Positions 23,060-36,400 of a DNA stretch of 64,000 nt are shown here, piece after piece. Made by a program: the position numbers and the translations under genes. The notes under the pieces were generated by a model, which worked only from the letters and a program-made list of their open reading frames with translations, was not told the origin of the DNA and did not search any database. Every line of letters starts with the position of its first letter. The first letter of the stretch is position 1. This DNA comes from Ectocarpus siliculosus (taxonomy: Eukaryota; Sar; Phaeophyceae; Ectocarpales; Ectocarpaceae), in assembly GCA_000310025.1 (NCBI GenBank), contig FN649751.1, positions 4,751,095-4,815,094 of the forward strand, given 5' to 3'.

Positions 23060-23470
23060 AACTTTTGGGCGCCCTATAGCCTCCTGATCTGTGTCAACCA
23101 CCGCACAAGACGGACCATAGGCGCAGCTCATGGCGGATACCTTTGTCATCGCTGTTGCTGGAGTGGGTGGCGAGGGAGCATCGATGAACCAAAGTAGTTG
23201 CGACTCGGGCGAAAGAGCAAAAAAAAATGCTTCATTCAAGAAGAAAGACGAGGCGGGTCATTTTTCCCGCTTGTTCACGACTCTTCTTGCGCTCAAAATT
23301 TTTGAGCGCCCTTCAGCTTCCTGGTCAGACCACCACACAACAAGGCGGACCATACACACACACAGCTCATGGCGGATACCTTTGTCATCGCTGGTGCTGG
23401 AGTGGGTGGCGAGAGAGCATCGATAAACCAAAGTTGCGACACAGACAGGCGAAAGAGCAAAAAAACTGGT
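23060..23470 (+). repeat. Tandem direct duplication (about 240-bp period)
   Basis: The block at about 23060-23230 recurs at about 23300-23470. Both carry CTCATGGCGGATACCTTTGT, then GGAGTGGGTGGCGAG, then GGCGAAAGAGCAAAAAAA, with the same spacing and modest divergence. Confidence 0.8.
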
Positions 23471-24412
23471 TGCTGGTGCAAGGGAGAGAATATATATTAC
23501 ATATGTCTTTTTAGATGATGAGTCCCGTGTGTGTCGCATCTCGTGTGGGAGGGATTCATCCAGCTCTTCTTCCCGATCATTTGCACAGACCGCCTGCCGT
23601 TTCCCCCAAGAGAGACCACCGCCGGCGGGGGGTCTGCCTCCGCCCGCCGGGCCGTCAGAACCTCCGAATCCGACCGCAGGGCGATGCTGACGTGTACTTG
23701 TGTGTGCATTGGTTTTGGTCGAACAGCCCAGCCATTTTCGGGTATAGGGGAAAGAAAAACTGGGTACTCCTCCGGGGGGTGGGTAGCCAAGATCGGGTGC
23801 ACCCGGTGGAAAGACAGTCAAGGTCGGGTAGAAGCAGGCGTCGCCGGCCAATCAGTTGGTGGCATGCGGTCGCTCCCAGCAGCAGCATCTTGTAGGGGTA
23901 CCCGATTATGGCCGTGTTTCGACGGGTGTACCCGATTTTGGCCACACACAGCTGAGCACTTCTCTTCCTATTATGACGCACGCTGCGAATCCATCTCTCT
24001 CTATCTAATTATGAGACTGATGTCTCCAGGTTCACGTACGTGTGGACAAGTTTGTGGGATGTGTGGTTGGTGTGGATACACACCGGTTCAACCTCTTGTG
24101 GCTAACGGATAGTTAGTTGTGTTTTGTGTCAGGTGGGGAGCAACCTTTTGTGTTGATTGATGATGCGCAGCAAGGTTCAGCGTCCATCACACACTGACTC
24201 TATCTTATCTATCTGTGGCAACACGCCAAAGAAAGGTAGATCTCCGACAGGTCATCTGACGCCACAATCTACGACAGTCTGAGGTGGCATTGACACAAAG
24301 AAAAGAGTCTACGATACATATGTAGTGCACGTGCTTTTTTTTTGTCAACTTTCGGCCGGCCCTGCAGAAATGTCGGGCTGCAGGCAGGCGTGAATTCCAG
24401 CAAGAAAAATCC

Positions 24413-24420
24413 TATAAAAG
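24413..24420 (+). promoter_or_regulatory. Possible TATA box of gene 2
   Basis: TATAAAAG lies 158 bp upstream of the ATG of gene 2, leaving room for a 5' UTR of about 130 nt. No equivalent box is clear upstream of genes 1 or 3. Confidence 0.4.
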
Positions 24421-24577
24421 CAAGACCTCTCACCCGAGAGCCAAAAGCTCAACCACACACAACAAGTGACGTGTGTTCGTTCTTGCGTTGGGAAGCAGCT
24501 TGCTCAGCCCGAGGTGAAGGAGACAGCTGCATCACACAGCAGGAGACGGAGTACCACACCAACCACTACTCCCAACC

Positions 24578-27500
24578 ATGGCCCGTGCACTGTCTTCGGT
24601 CGATACCGGAGCGTCTAGCAGCAGCGCGGGTGACCCATCTTCTTCGTCGACTAGTACCGGAGGCGCTGGTTCGTCAAGTTATTGGGCGGACCTTGACAAG
24701 TATGCGGATGGGGATTTCGATCCGTCAGACCTCTTCCCGAGCTATAATCGGACGGACAAGGGTAAGATAATATGCAACAGGCCAATATCTGTCTTTAGAG
24801 GGTATGTATCTCTTGGAGGCAGTTGATAAAGGGTGGATCACTACCTGAGCTATTCCCGCGCCCTGTTCCGTTCTTGTATGTGTCAGCTGGCAAATGTGTC
24901 AAGCTGCATGAATTGTGACCTGCAGGAGGAGCGTGTACTCCACTTCGATTGATAACCTGGATATTAAGTAGTTTTTTTTCCGCGCGCTACTCTGTCAAGC
25001 TGAAGAATCAAAATTGAATATACCGTAAGCAGATAGCATGCAGCATGTAACGCGGTGGCTGTCTGTTTTCCGCGAGCATGCACAGGAACAAACATCCCGA
25101 CTCACTCCTCCGTCCTCGCGTCTGCAACCAACCGCTTATTCAAAACAACTCCCCTCTCGTGCTTGTGTTCCGGGTACACAGCATAGTACCAGTTGTGGGA
25201 TAAGAAAAAACGGATTTTTTTTTGTGGTCGGACGTCACCCTGGGCGACGTAGGGGCGGAGAGAGACAGAGGCCGAGGTGATGAAAGCGATAGAGGAGAAG
25301 AGAGATAGTCGACCACGTGTTGATGTTTTGCAAGATCGCCAATGCACACAACCAGCACGCAGCAAATTTCATCCCCTAACGGAAAATAGTACATGCCTGC
25401 ATACACACTCGGAACATGGATTGATTGCCGCCGACTGAGGAAAAATTCGCCGGGGTTTCCACGCCCGCTCGTTCATGCAGCCTTGGCACTCGTCAGACTG
25501 GGACTCGGGTGCTGCTTCATCGTGCTCGGGACCTACGCGTTGGTTCGGTTCTACCGATCGAGATGGATATTGGATATTCGCACGAGGTATGCTGTGCAGA
25601 TTTTGTCCTTTGAACAAGGTACCGGCAACTTGCTGGCTAGCTGTCTCTTTTTCTTCTGGTTCACCAAACCGAGGGAGTGAAGTACAGCAGTAGTACAAGA
25701 GGTGGGTTGGAAAATGTATAGAGTGTACGCCTTCGCCTCGTTCATGCATTGGGCCAGAAGGGCCACCGCCGAAAGCGGTCCTCCGCAGCTCCGCAGGGCC
25801 GACTTTTCTTCCAGCGGGGTGTTTCACACTTTTCACCTTTGCTGTGACGGTTATGCAAGAGCTGGGCGGGCGGACAGCGGCAGAGGTTGGTTGGTACTGT
25901 AGAGCCGAGGCGGACACGGGAATATATTGTGCATCCCGAAAACCTCGAGACGGCTCTTCGTGGCGGATTTCCGCCACCGAGCGTTGCTTGCTTTGCTCCT
26001 GCTCCCACCGTGAGGCCCTGTTTTAATTGCGCTCATCTCCCGCAAGAGTGCGTAACAGACAGGCTCGGTTAGCTCGTAGCACGATACTTTGGCCCAAATC
26101 GACATACCTAGACTAATGATCCCTGCGAAAGAAGTGGCAAGTACTGCTTGTATGGTAGGAAGTTCTCTCCATCGATCTCATGAAGTACTTCATGCTTCGT
26201 ATTAGACTACGGGGCCAGTTTACCGAGATTTTGAACACAACAAAACAACCCGAGATCACGTAACAATCACACTCGAGAAACGCAAGACTATCCGGGCAGT
26301 GCTCCCCCCCAAACAGAGTATCCATGTCACGCAGAGTAGCGATTGGGGCTGGTCTCCAGCCGCACACCCGGCACGATCTCTCACCCGAAGGAATTTACTT
26401 TAATACTGCTGTTCGGTAGTCAGGGGATGCGGTCATAGCGGTCGCGTTGCGGCTTCCCAACTTGAACACCACCACCTTTAGAGGGAATCATGGAGCAAGG
26501 AGGTTAAGAAGCGCGGTGAACGCTGGACTACGCGCCCATACCTCGCGGGTTCTGTTCGAAAAGTAACTATTCTGGGTCGGTAGGCCGTAGGCTGCCATTC
26601 GTGCTCCACTGCTGCCTGTACGAACCGTCACCGACACAGACCCCGAAACTCTGTGGGGTCGTCCAAGGCAGCCACGTGGCAGTCTGAGCTTCTGATGTAG
26701 GTATTGAAACGCACAAAAAAGTGTCCTTCTGGGCCTACCGTATATATGGGAGGTGGTTCGGTTTCCTTACCCTCTTCGCACAATGTGACTCTGCAACGCA
26801 CACACCATACACGCGCGTGACGCTATCAACACGAGCTTGTCGACCACGCATTGCACCGCAAACTCTGAAAGGTCCCGGTTTATTAGTAAATGCCACACGG
26901 GTGGCCAACAGGAGGTGCCCAACTTCCCCGTGGTCAGGTTGGGACGTTGAGGATCGACCTTGGACACAAGTCTAACCTGTCAGTCCGCCCTATTGATCCC
27001 CATGGTCAGGTTGGGACGTTGAGGATCGACCTTGGACACATGTAGTCTACCCTGTCAGTCTGCCCTATTGATTGGACCAACGCCGCGCAATCCGTGATGC
27101 GGGGCTAGCTCCATACGTCCGCGTACTGACCCTAGGGAGGTTGTGGGGAGGTTGTGCACCAGATACAACCTATACCTCGGCCACCCGTGCAGTGAGGCGC
27201 TCTCGGTTTCGCGGTCCTGTCACCAATACCCTTGACAAAGTTAGGAAAATTTATTTGTCAATTGCTCCTACAAACTATGAGTGAATCCAATCTATGGCGT
27301 ACCGCATGGCCAGGTCTGCGCATCTGGTCACGCTCCAAGGCGTGAGCTTGCTTTTGTCGATGCTCGTCACCGTCAACGGAGCCACCACCATCGTCTGGGA
27401 CAGCGGGCTCGACTGGTTCTGGATATCTCTGCTGCTCTTCTTCGTCTCGCCCGCGCTGTTCGGGAGCTACATCTGCCGCGCGCTCCGCCTGGCCGTGGTT

Positions 27501-30500
27501 TTCAATCCGAGGGCGAAGAGTGCGCTGCCGTGGCTCATCCCGGTAACAAGTCTTGATTTTGTTTTTTGGTGACTGTGGGCCGAGCGGGTTGTGCGTCTCT
27601 TCTGCAAGGCATGTTTTCGGACGTGGGTATGTCGGGATCCACGATAGCTTGTGTAGTGGTACAATGAACATGTGTCTCGCTCATAATGTTTTATACTTGT
27701 TTTGTCCTCTCAAAATGAGACTATTGTTGTTGCGTTGCTGTAGTTCAACTCTGCACGCGTTCATCCGCGTCGTCCCACCTACGGTCGAATAACTCGGTGA
27801 TACAGTAGCGTCGCCAACATATGCCGCACGCAACCGTGATAGCATCCCTCTCTCGCCGCCACACGATATCGGACCATCGTTTGAACCGCTCCTCCTTCTC
27901 ACTACCCACCGTCTCCTATTCTCATTTATCTCGCGTTGGCTCTGCGTCTGTGTGTGCCTCTTGTGCCCCTTTTATTCTGCACTTTCGGACGGCAGGAGCG
28001 CAACTACTTGGCGGTGCTGCTGCTCGCAAGCATAGGAATACTGGCAATCCCTATCTACCACGAGTACACCTTGGAGGTTTGGTGAGATCGAGTACCGTAC
28101 AAACGAGAACACAAAACGAAAACTCCCCCCATACCGTAAAAGCGGCTCTTGAGGTTCATGATGTGGATGTGCGATGCGAAGGGTTTTCATGATTTGTCTT
28201 GTAAATGGGAGCTCCGGAAGCCTCTGCAATGTTGGTGGTATAGCGTTCTGCCCTCTGCTCTCTTTGGTCATTCGTGTGTGATGGCGTTGACGAAGTGCCT
28301 CATCGTTCGTGTCTTGGCGATTGGACTATCCGCCGTTGTTCCCCTCTGCGTCTCGCCCAGGGACGCCATTCCGAAACAGACCAGCATCCTGAAGGCGCAG
28401 GCCCGCGTGTTAGCCGTGATGCTGGTTTGCATTTACCCGTTCATCAGGAACGTTGACGACCTCTTCAATATCAGCACGGAGCTCATTACTGTCACTGTGA
28501 CCATCGTGGTCGTCACAAGTGAGGCCCACAGCTTCGTCTTGTTTATAATAAGTGTGGACCTATTCTGTAGCCTCAAGTGATCACGCCTGGTTGGTTAATT
28601 GCTATGATTCCCCGTCCTTGTTTTCGATAACCTTGTCTTCGAGACCTAGCCTGCAAGACACTGCGATTCACAGAGGCCGTTCGAAGTGCTTCGACGTGGG
28701 CATCCTGACAAGATTAGAAGTACGTAGTCTAGGCAGCTACTCTCAACCCGATGTACAGTAGTGTATCTAATCCCTTGTTGGCGTAGTACCTTCATGCTTG
28801 CTGCTTTTTCCTGTCTCGCAACGGCCGAGATTGTGGCGGTGCTATTTTTCGTCGTAAACCTCATCACCGTTGCTGGTTTCATCCGTTATCTTTGTTCTCG
28901 TCACCTGCGTGAACCACACCAGTCGTGCAAGAGGTCGTCGACAAATGGGGCGGGAACTTCGAGCAGAGATGGCTCACAAGCAACATTTCTGTGGTGTTCG
29001 TGGCTGTCCTATTCTGCATCAGGTGGGTGCTCTCTCTCTTGTGTTTCTGCTCGCCATCCGCCTGTGGGTGAGATTTCGGTTTTGAATCGAATAGATAGAT
29101 GCTTTTGGTTGTTGATCGTTTGGACGGAATACTCCTCGGCAGGCTGACTAAGGCCCCTGTGTCGGAGATTGGTCCATGGATTGTTGATCATTTTGATTGG
29201 TCGTTGCAGACTAAACATTGTTTCGGAACAATTAAACAGGCTTCGGTCGATAAACGTGAATAGCTTATGGCAATCGGTTTCGGCCGCACGTGGAAGGGGG
29301 TCGGCTCGACACAGGCTATAGCGGGTACGTGGTTGTATCGTGACATCTTGCTCTTGAACGTCTGGGTGGCCGTTAGACGAATTGTACGTCGAACCTCGCT
29401 GGCAACACGTCCCACCTACCACCAAACGATTTCCGTAAACGATGTCCTCGTCCAACACGTCACCGCGCAGTATCGTGGCCCCGCTGCGCCGCCTAGCGTT
29501 GGACCCTTTGGCGGCAACCAAGCGAAACTACGCCGATCGGGTGCTGCTCAGCCGCACGGAATCCCACAGGTGAGCGACCGAGCACGAGCCACAAGTAGCA
29601 AGAGGAGAAGCACGCGCGGACGCATGCCCAATGTGTGGCTGAGCGTCGCGGTGGCGTCGTCGTAGGGGTCATAGAGTGGTGACGTGAATCGGTTTAAGTA
29701 GGCATTACCGTAAGGATGCAAGAGAACGCACGGGGGTGTCATCGTTTTTCTTAGCATGATTCTCCACAACCAGGAGGGTACAGTATGTACCACTGCCGAC
29801 AAGGGAGGTTGGCTTTTGAAATATCACGTCGAGGGCTTTCCTAGGAGGTTTCGGTTGGTGTTCGCACCCTGCTGTTGTGGAGCAATCAAGCGTTCAAGAA
29901 CGCTAAAACCCCCGTGCGTTCTCTCGCATCCTAACAGTACTCGCCTTCCACAGAGGCGTCAATAGCCTGACGGATGCGGAACGGGTTGAGTCTTGATCAT
30001 CATTTGCTTTTTTACTTTGACATCATAACAAGCTTGTACATCAAGATGTACTGTAGACCAATATGGGAGTTATAAGCCATCTCTTCGTCGTCTGCGTAGG
30101 CACGGTTCTCCGGCTCTAGAGAAAGGCATGGGGCAATACCACAATACATATTTTAAGGCAAGGCTACTCCCCCCCCGCCCACCCCCTATGCACCAGCACG
30201 AGATCAGCTTCCGGTATTTCGCCAGAAAGAGCCGGCCGCTCGTCAAGGATAGTGGACGACAGCGACGACGAAGTCGCGTTCGAGGACGAAGAGCTTGGAG
30301 GAGTCCCGGGCATGGACACCACAGCAGCAGCAGGAGTAGGAGGTGGTAGCACTGGCAAGGTCGCCACCTCCTCGGCCGTCGTTGGTAGCGGTGTGATTAC
30401 CACGTCCACCGCCGACGCCAACGTTGTCGCTCCCCGTACGTGGAAAGGCCGGGAAATGACTATTGCGAATGGATCGACGTCCGTACCCAAGGGCAGCGGC

Positions 30501-32234
30501 AGCACCGGCAAGAGGCGTGATGCCGTGCAGCGGGGGCAGAGGGGGAGGGGTGGCGGCCGTGGCCGCGGTGGTGGCGGTGGTCGAGGCCCTTCGGATAGAG
30601 AGGAGATGGAGGTGTGGGATTTCGAGCGCCTTGGAAGGACGCCCCTGCTGGCGGCCGCGTTCGAGGACTATTCTAAGAGGGCACTCTGCCACGAGTCGGT
30701 GCTCTTTCTGAGCGAGGTTTCTCGGTGAGTAGAAGGCCCGGGGGGGAGAGGGAGTTTAGATGGAGCAGTCACCCCCCTTACTAAGATGGATCGGAGATGA
30801 TGCGGTGACATGCGTGGTATCCTCGTGTCTTGCCCATTTTGATGGTTCCCTCATCTTGTTTTGCGTTGGGTGCCTTGGTGCGCCGCAGCCAGTCAACGCA
30901 GGAGTCGGGTTAACTTCCAAACAAGTCTAGGTGGAGGAAAATTGCGCAAACAGTCTTCTTTCGCCATTCGTCGCCAAGAATCCTTTCTTTCTCTCTTTCT
31001 CACGCGACAGGTACCAGAACGACGACTACGCTACGCCGACAAACGCTGCCGGGACATGTCCGACTCAGTTCGGCACGTTCTGCTACATCACGGACACCTT
31101 CATCAAGGCCGGCGCGCCGGAGGAAGTAAACATTAGGTGAGCTTCGACAGGCAACAACAACGAGCGTGACTCGAAAACGGTAGTCCATGGTCATGTTTCG
31201 TTTCTCGCTCGAACACCGCCAAGCCGTCAACGTGATGCCGGCGTATCGGCGGCGATTGACCTCAAGCCATCTGGGACACGGCGAGAGTTTTTTTGCAGGC
31301 ACTCCTCCGAAAGGCTTGGGGGGGTAGATTGGTCCAGTAAAGTACTCCATGTGGTTTAGTGCTCTGGGATGGCTAAGATCCCTGGTTGCGCTGGGGGCAG
31401 ATTGGTCCAGTAAAGTACTCCATGTGGCGTAGTGCTCTGTGATGGATAAGAGGCCTTGTTGCGTGGTGCTGACTATTCTGCGGCCTGCTGATCGACAAAG
31501 CGGCGTTCGTGATGCGTGTGTGGTTTGTTTTTTCTTGTGATTCAGCGACAAGGACAGGAAGCTGATACTCGAGTTGTACCAGAAGGGCGAAGAGTCCTTC
31601 GAAGAGGTCAACGAGGAGGAGAGGAGGTGAGCGGCGAGAGAGGCGATTTGAAAACCCGACGAACGGCATGTTCAGCCAGTATTCGTTTCTGGCGGTTGTG
31701 CACACCCTACAGTAGTGTTCCTTTTCTTGGTATTGGGAGGTACTACTTCATTCAATGTTGCTCTCTTCTGAGGTGTTCTCACTTTCGTGGGCATGTAGAA
31801 GAGTGCCTTTGGAGCACGAAACCCCGTTACATTTCCTGCAATGTGTATTGTTCGTCCGCACTGCGAGCCACTCGCACGCATCTGGACGGCGGTTGTGAAG
31901 GAAAGGGTACCGCATGTGTTTGTGCCGCCCAAACCCCCTTCCACGGGCATTTAGGTGGGGGGTTTTTTTTTTGACGGGGATGGGCGCAACCCCCATCCCC
32001 AGACAAATCGAAAAAGGGTTGATTGACCCCCCCCCCCCCCCCTCTCAAACCACAATCTCGGCGTTCAGGATGGTATTTAAGCGATCGTACCTTGAGGTGA
32101 AGAGCATGCTGGAAGCCAACCTCCTCCGCCGCTTCCTCAACACGGACCAGTTCAAGAGCGTCAGGAAACAGAGGGAGAACGTCCAGGCCATGATGGACTC
32201 CCCGCCCCTGCCGGCGGGAGTCGCAGCTGCCTAG
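24578..32234 (+). CDS. 7TM-RGS fusion protein, array gene 2 (620 aa)
   Basis: Eleven exons: 24578-24761, 25481-25586, 27314-27542, 27996-28081, 28361-28518, 28923-29022, 29471-29569, 30197-30724, 31011-31136, 31546-31626 and 32069-32234. They sum to 1863 nt, with the same phases as genes 1 and 3. Seven hydrophobic helices lie at about residues 65-287. A linker with acidic (DDSDDE) and Arg/Gly-rich (RGRGGG) parts follows, and the RGS domain spans about 463-605. RGS signatures include TPLLAAAFEDYSKR, FIKAGAPEEVNI and EANLLRRFLNTDQF. The Asn of EEVNI matches the conserved Asn of canonical RGS domains, while the usual Glu-Asn of the first helix pair reads Glu-Ser (CHES). This is the most compact copy, without a large insertion in intron 8. 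Inferred role: membrane-bound GTPase-activating protein for G-alpha, perhaps ligand-regulated. Confidence 0.92.
26931..27071 (+). repeat. 72-bp tandem duplication in intron 2 of gene 2
   Basis: Two near-identical units begin TGGTCAGGTTGGGACGTTGA and end CCCTATTGA. Confidence 0.9.
31327..31463 (+). repeat. 73-bp tandem duplication in intron 9 of gene 2
   Basis: Two units begin GATTGGTCCAGTAAAGTACT and contain TAGTGCTCTG. One diverged unit occurs at the equivalent intron position in gene 3 (about 58565) and in gene 1 (about 18905), so the doubling is specific to gene 2. Confidence 0.85.
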
Positions 32235-33113
32235 CCGGGAGTTAGATGGGGAGACGCAACGATATGGGTGGGGCTGGGTTCTTTGGGGATTTGGGGTAGC
32301 TACGGTAGGATTAGGATACGATTCACACTCACTCGCTCCTATAGTAGTCGGTTCTCGGGAGCATTCACCGGTTCCAATGTCCCCAACATTCAGGCAAGCC
32401 ATCCGTTTTGGCGGGGGATACTGGGCTAGGTGGCTGACGGCATTTATCGCATTATTGCTGTCAATGTAGAGGTATTGGCTCTCCGCTCAGGTGGGTGGCG
32501 AAAGTAGCTCGTGTCGAAAAGTACTGTGGTGAAGGGTTAGCAGGCAAATCAGGGGGGTGGAGAGTGAGTCTTCCACCATTTTTGCTTGGGTGCGAGGGAA
32601 TTTATCGGTTTGTCGCCCTTTGACACCAATCTCCCTGGGTCTTCCTTGACGCGCCCGGAGTAATGTGTGTTTCAAGTGACAGGGACAACGCACAAGGGCG
32701 GGACAGGGTCTTGGGGCCCTGGTCGTTTCCAGCTGTCTCCCCTACCTTAGAACGGAGACCACAAAGAGTGTGTGTGCAGGAGAGAAAGAGAGAGATAGGG
32801 GGGGGGTGAGGTAGACGCTGGTCGAACCTGGATTGGACAGGAGGGCCACAAGGATTGCGTAGTGACCGGGCATCTGAACAGGTGTGGCTGGAAACTAGAT
32901 ACGCTGTGCTCGGCGTCCCCAGCTCGGGTGCGGATATTTGCGAATTTTCTTCGGTCTGAGGTGAAAATCTCAAAGCCGAAACGCTCTGAGTGGAAAGAGC
33001 GAGGTAGAGTGAGCTTTATTGCACGTTTGTAGATAACACAGGGCAGGATTTTCATCATTTAAGATGGACACACAAGGAGATTTTATTTGCAGGGGTATTC
33101 CCGTTGTTGTAAC

Positions 33114-33430
33114 AGTGCGGTGCGGTGTGGTGGGGTGTGTTTTTCTTTATCTCGGTTGTTTGACCGTGCGCGGTGTAGAGTAGTACATAGTCTAAGTGGG
33201 CGGGGTTATTTTCATCCTGAACTGTGGCGGTGCGGTACGGTACGGTGCTGTTGCGGTGCGGTTTTTCATGTCACGGTGCGGTGCGGTGCGGTGCGGTGCG
33301 GTTATTTTCATCCTGGAAAGTGACGTTGCGGTGCGGTGCGGGTGTGTTTTTCTTTTGTCGTGAAATGTGAGGTGCGGTGCGATGCGGTGCGATTTTTTCA
33401 TGTCACGGTGCGGTGCGATACGGTTCAAAC
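33114..33430. repeat. GTGCG-type array in 3' flank of gene 2
   Basis: Dense GCGGT/GTGCG units in several blocks separated by T-rich stretches (TTTTTCATGTCACGG). Ends read AACAGTGCGGTGCGG and, inverted, AACAGTGTGGTACGG, so this may be a small TIR element. A clear target duplication was not found. A related block is at 60885-61060. Confidence 0.65.
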
Positions 33431-36400
33431 CGTACCACACTGTTCATACACACGGCACCGTGATATGGCTGGTTGTTTGCACCAAACTATCGATTGCGAT
33501 AGACTTGGAGTGAAACGTGATGTGGCGAAAGGGAGTTTGCTGCATATCGAGTTTGAATGTACGATACTGGCGGGGGGAGGGGGGAGCGGTTCAAAACATG
33601 GTTCGGTTTGAACGAGTACGAAAAGTTTAGATAGAGGTTGACTTGCGGGGGATCCACCACGACAAGGCAGTACACACCAAGCGAATAGGCGAAAGCCTCA
33701 CCGCGACAAGCGCATGCTGAGCCAACGCACCTCTTCCGTCAGCACTTCTCTGTTTTTTTTGCCAACCTATCTTCCTGTAGTTGATGGTATTGGGCCGAGA
33801 GAATCCCCTTTACCCGCAAAAAGGGTTTTCTGATCGCTTGCTTTCTTGTTCTGTTCCCTCGTGGCAATAAACAGCATCTACGGGGTGGCGAAGAATGACG
33901 TTGACGGGGGGGGAAGATTGATGTGCACGAGGACATGCCGCTTGGTCGCGTCGATAAGCATGAGTTGCGGTTACTCACATGTGTGTGTATTCATTCATTC
34001 GCCGTTGGTTCTCGTTGATATAAGTTGGTGAGGGTTAGCCTGTAGATTCTGGATGGGAGAATTCTTGAAAGCTTGCAGATGATATATATTATATGTACAT
34101 TACCTCCTTCGAAGCCAGTAGCTTTGCTGCCGAATCGCATCCGTGTCAAATTGCTGGTAGATCAAGATTTGTGTCCGTGTTTCCGTAATTTGTGTGAACA
34201 ACTCTCCTATCTAGCAACCAATAAGTTGACTTGGTCAATATCATTTCCCAATCAATGCATGTAAGATCTCCTCACTCGGTGCATTATTTTAGGTGTCTTT
34301 GGTTGCGAGAAGGTGCCACAGGCACAAGGAAGTTCAGTTCCAAAACAACCTCTCTCTGAGAGGGATGCTTGGTGTTTTTCAGACTATACGGTCACCAGAG
34401 ATTCATTCAAGCATTTCGACCTTCTGGAGCTAGTGTGGACTACCCAAAGTTGAATATTAGTGTTGTTTCGTGTTCAACTTTTTGTATTCTGGAAGAGCAA
34501 GTATAGTGCAGTCGACGACCTTGGGCCGATCAACATCGCCCACCACTCCGATGCTCGTTACCCCACCATCGAGACTGCCGTCTGCGGATCATGTTGACTT
34601 GAAGTTCACGGCGGTTTCGCTCTCTTCTTCGGCAATAATATTGGTATGTCGCGTGGAGCCGCTGCCGATGGTTCGTTGCCCGATGAGATTACGCGCATCG
34701 AATAGCGACTGCGCGCTGGTGGGTTTTGATTTCGAATTTTAGTGATGCTGCCGTTCGGTTGCGATGTAGACAAGTTTGGCGCGTGGCTGTTTTTAGTGCC
34801 GCAGTTTTTTTTGTCCGTTTTTTCCCGCCCGTCCGTGTGTTTGAGGTCCTCTTGCTCCTTGATGCGGCGGTGTAAGCCTGCCTTTGTTTCGTAAGTGCGA
34901 CCCCTTTCCCCGTTGTTGTGACGTGCGGTTGTTGCCGTTTGGTACGTCGTGGCACTCGGCACACGCACGTAGGTGCGTCTGCCTGTTATTTCATTTTCTG
35001 TCGTTCTGACGACCGCACGCAGTTAGTGATTTTTCTTGTCGATCCGACGATACAGTACAGGCATTTTTTGTTCGTCCTGACGATGTTGTTGTTTACTTGT
35101 TGCAAGTATGTTGTCTCTTCTCTTCTTCTTTTCGGGTTACGACCTGGTTGCACGTTTTTTTTCGTGTTGGCATTTATTTGCTGCTGCTTGTTGTCCTTTC
35201 GTTCCTTTTTACCCCGGTCTACCCCTTTTCCTGTGCCTCATGTTTAGGCGAGCGATGGTCTTCTTGCGACCTATCGCTCGAGTTAGAGAGAGAGGTGTAG
35301 GAGGGTGATTTGTTGTGTTTGGATCTCCGCATCCATCCTTAATCCTCTCAATCAATCGTGGATACGGCAATAAATTGCCACGTCTCGGGAATCAAAGATC
35401 ATCTGTAAAGAAGCGCTCCAGGGTGGACTAATGTTACGGGATTTGAGTGCAGGGGTATCAACGGTACTTACTTCTGGTTTTTCCAAGAAAATCTGATCAT
35501 CACACGAGACACATGTAGACGAAGGGTAGAAAGTGTTGCGCGAGAAAAATCCTCTGGGTGTCATACATACGTGGACCACCAGCGGTTTGGGTTTGTCTCC
35601 ACCAGAGCACATCATGTGCAACACCTCTCTCTCTCCCTAACCCCACGTTCGAACCAAGAATGGCAAAAAACACAAAAGCACGAGTAGTGAGGATGGATTC
35701 AAATTTCAACGAATTAGTTGCGTTGCAGGCAGGCTTGCACTCCCCATGTAATTTGTGTATGTAGAAGTTTTGTTTATTAGAAAAGTCCCTCCGGCAGCTG
35801 CATAACGGTGAAAAAATAGTCGTTGGAGGCCGTCGTTGGTTCGGGAGTACTGTAGTAGGAGCTGGGGGCACGACAGCAGACAAAATTAGTTGGATGGGAT
35901 ACACACATATTATTATAAGATCGGGAGTTTTGGAAGGGTACGCCCACAAAGAAGGAATGCCCGCACATACATGTGAAAAAGTGACCAGGGCATATAAATT
36001 GCTGCATCATGGCCCATTGACACAATTTCTTGAGGTTACAGAAACGCAGTTAGTTACAGACACATATTACGGTGTTTGCGAAGTTGAAATTTCAGTTTCA
36101 TCTTGGTCTTTTTGATCCCCCCGAGCGCCGAAGACCAATGGATCTTTAGGAATTCAATCTTTTGCTTTATGGAATTGCCCCCAAAGACCGCAGGAAAGCT
36201 TGAATTCAGTCTTGCTCATTTTGGTCTTCTTTGAAGGAACAATTTTTGATTGGCCTACACACCCCGAGATACTCCCGACGTCCTCCCGACACCGCCGCAC
36301 CATCCCGTGGAGCTGCCCAAACACACACACCTTGGCCGCCGTAGACGACACCATGCATGGCGAACCAACTACAAACAGCAGCAGTGCCGCCAGACCACAG

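Larger units (their letters stand above)
19982..24412. other. Intergenic region: 3' flank of gene 1 and spacer to gene 2
   Basis: The first 1.5 kb is homologous to the 3' flanks of genes 2 and 3. Shared blocks include GGTTCC...GGATTTGGGGT just after the stop, a block near 20380-20740, and a block near 20740-21360 with GCATTTTCAT and CTCGCCGCGACAAG. The rest holds a hairpin element, an ATAC microsatellite and a direct duplication, listed separately. No gene is supported. Confidence 0.6.

Noticed and set aside
33114-33430. GTGCG array as a definite hAT element
   Set aside because: The ends start CAGTG, but the 8-bp flanks (TGTTGTAA, TTCATACA) do not match, so it is listed only as a repeat.
34606-34968. 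Minus-strand basic open frame as a retroelement gag or finger protein
   Set aside because: Only a vague resemblance; no complete Cys/His motif and no neighbouring element parts.
35500-35949. Minus-strand 149-codon open frame
   Set aside because: No recognisable domain, no splice-consistent neighbours, composition close to background.
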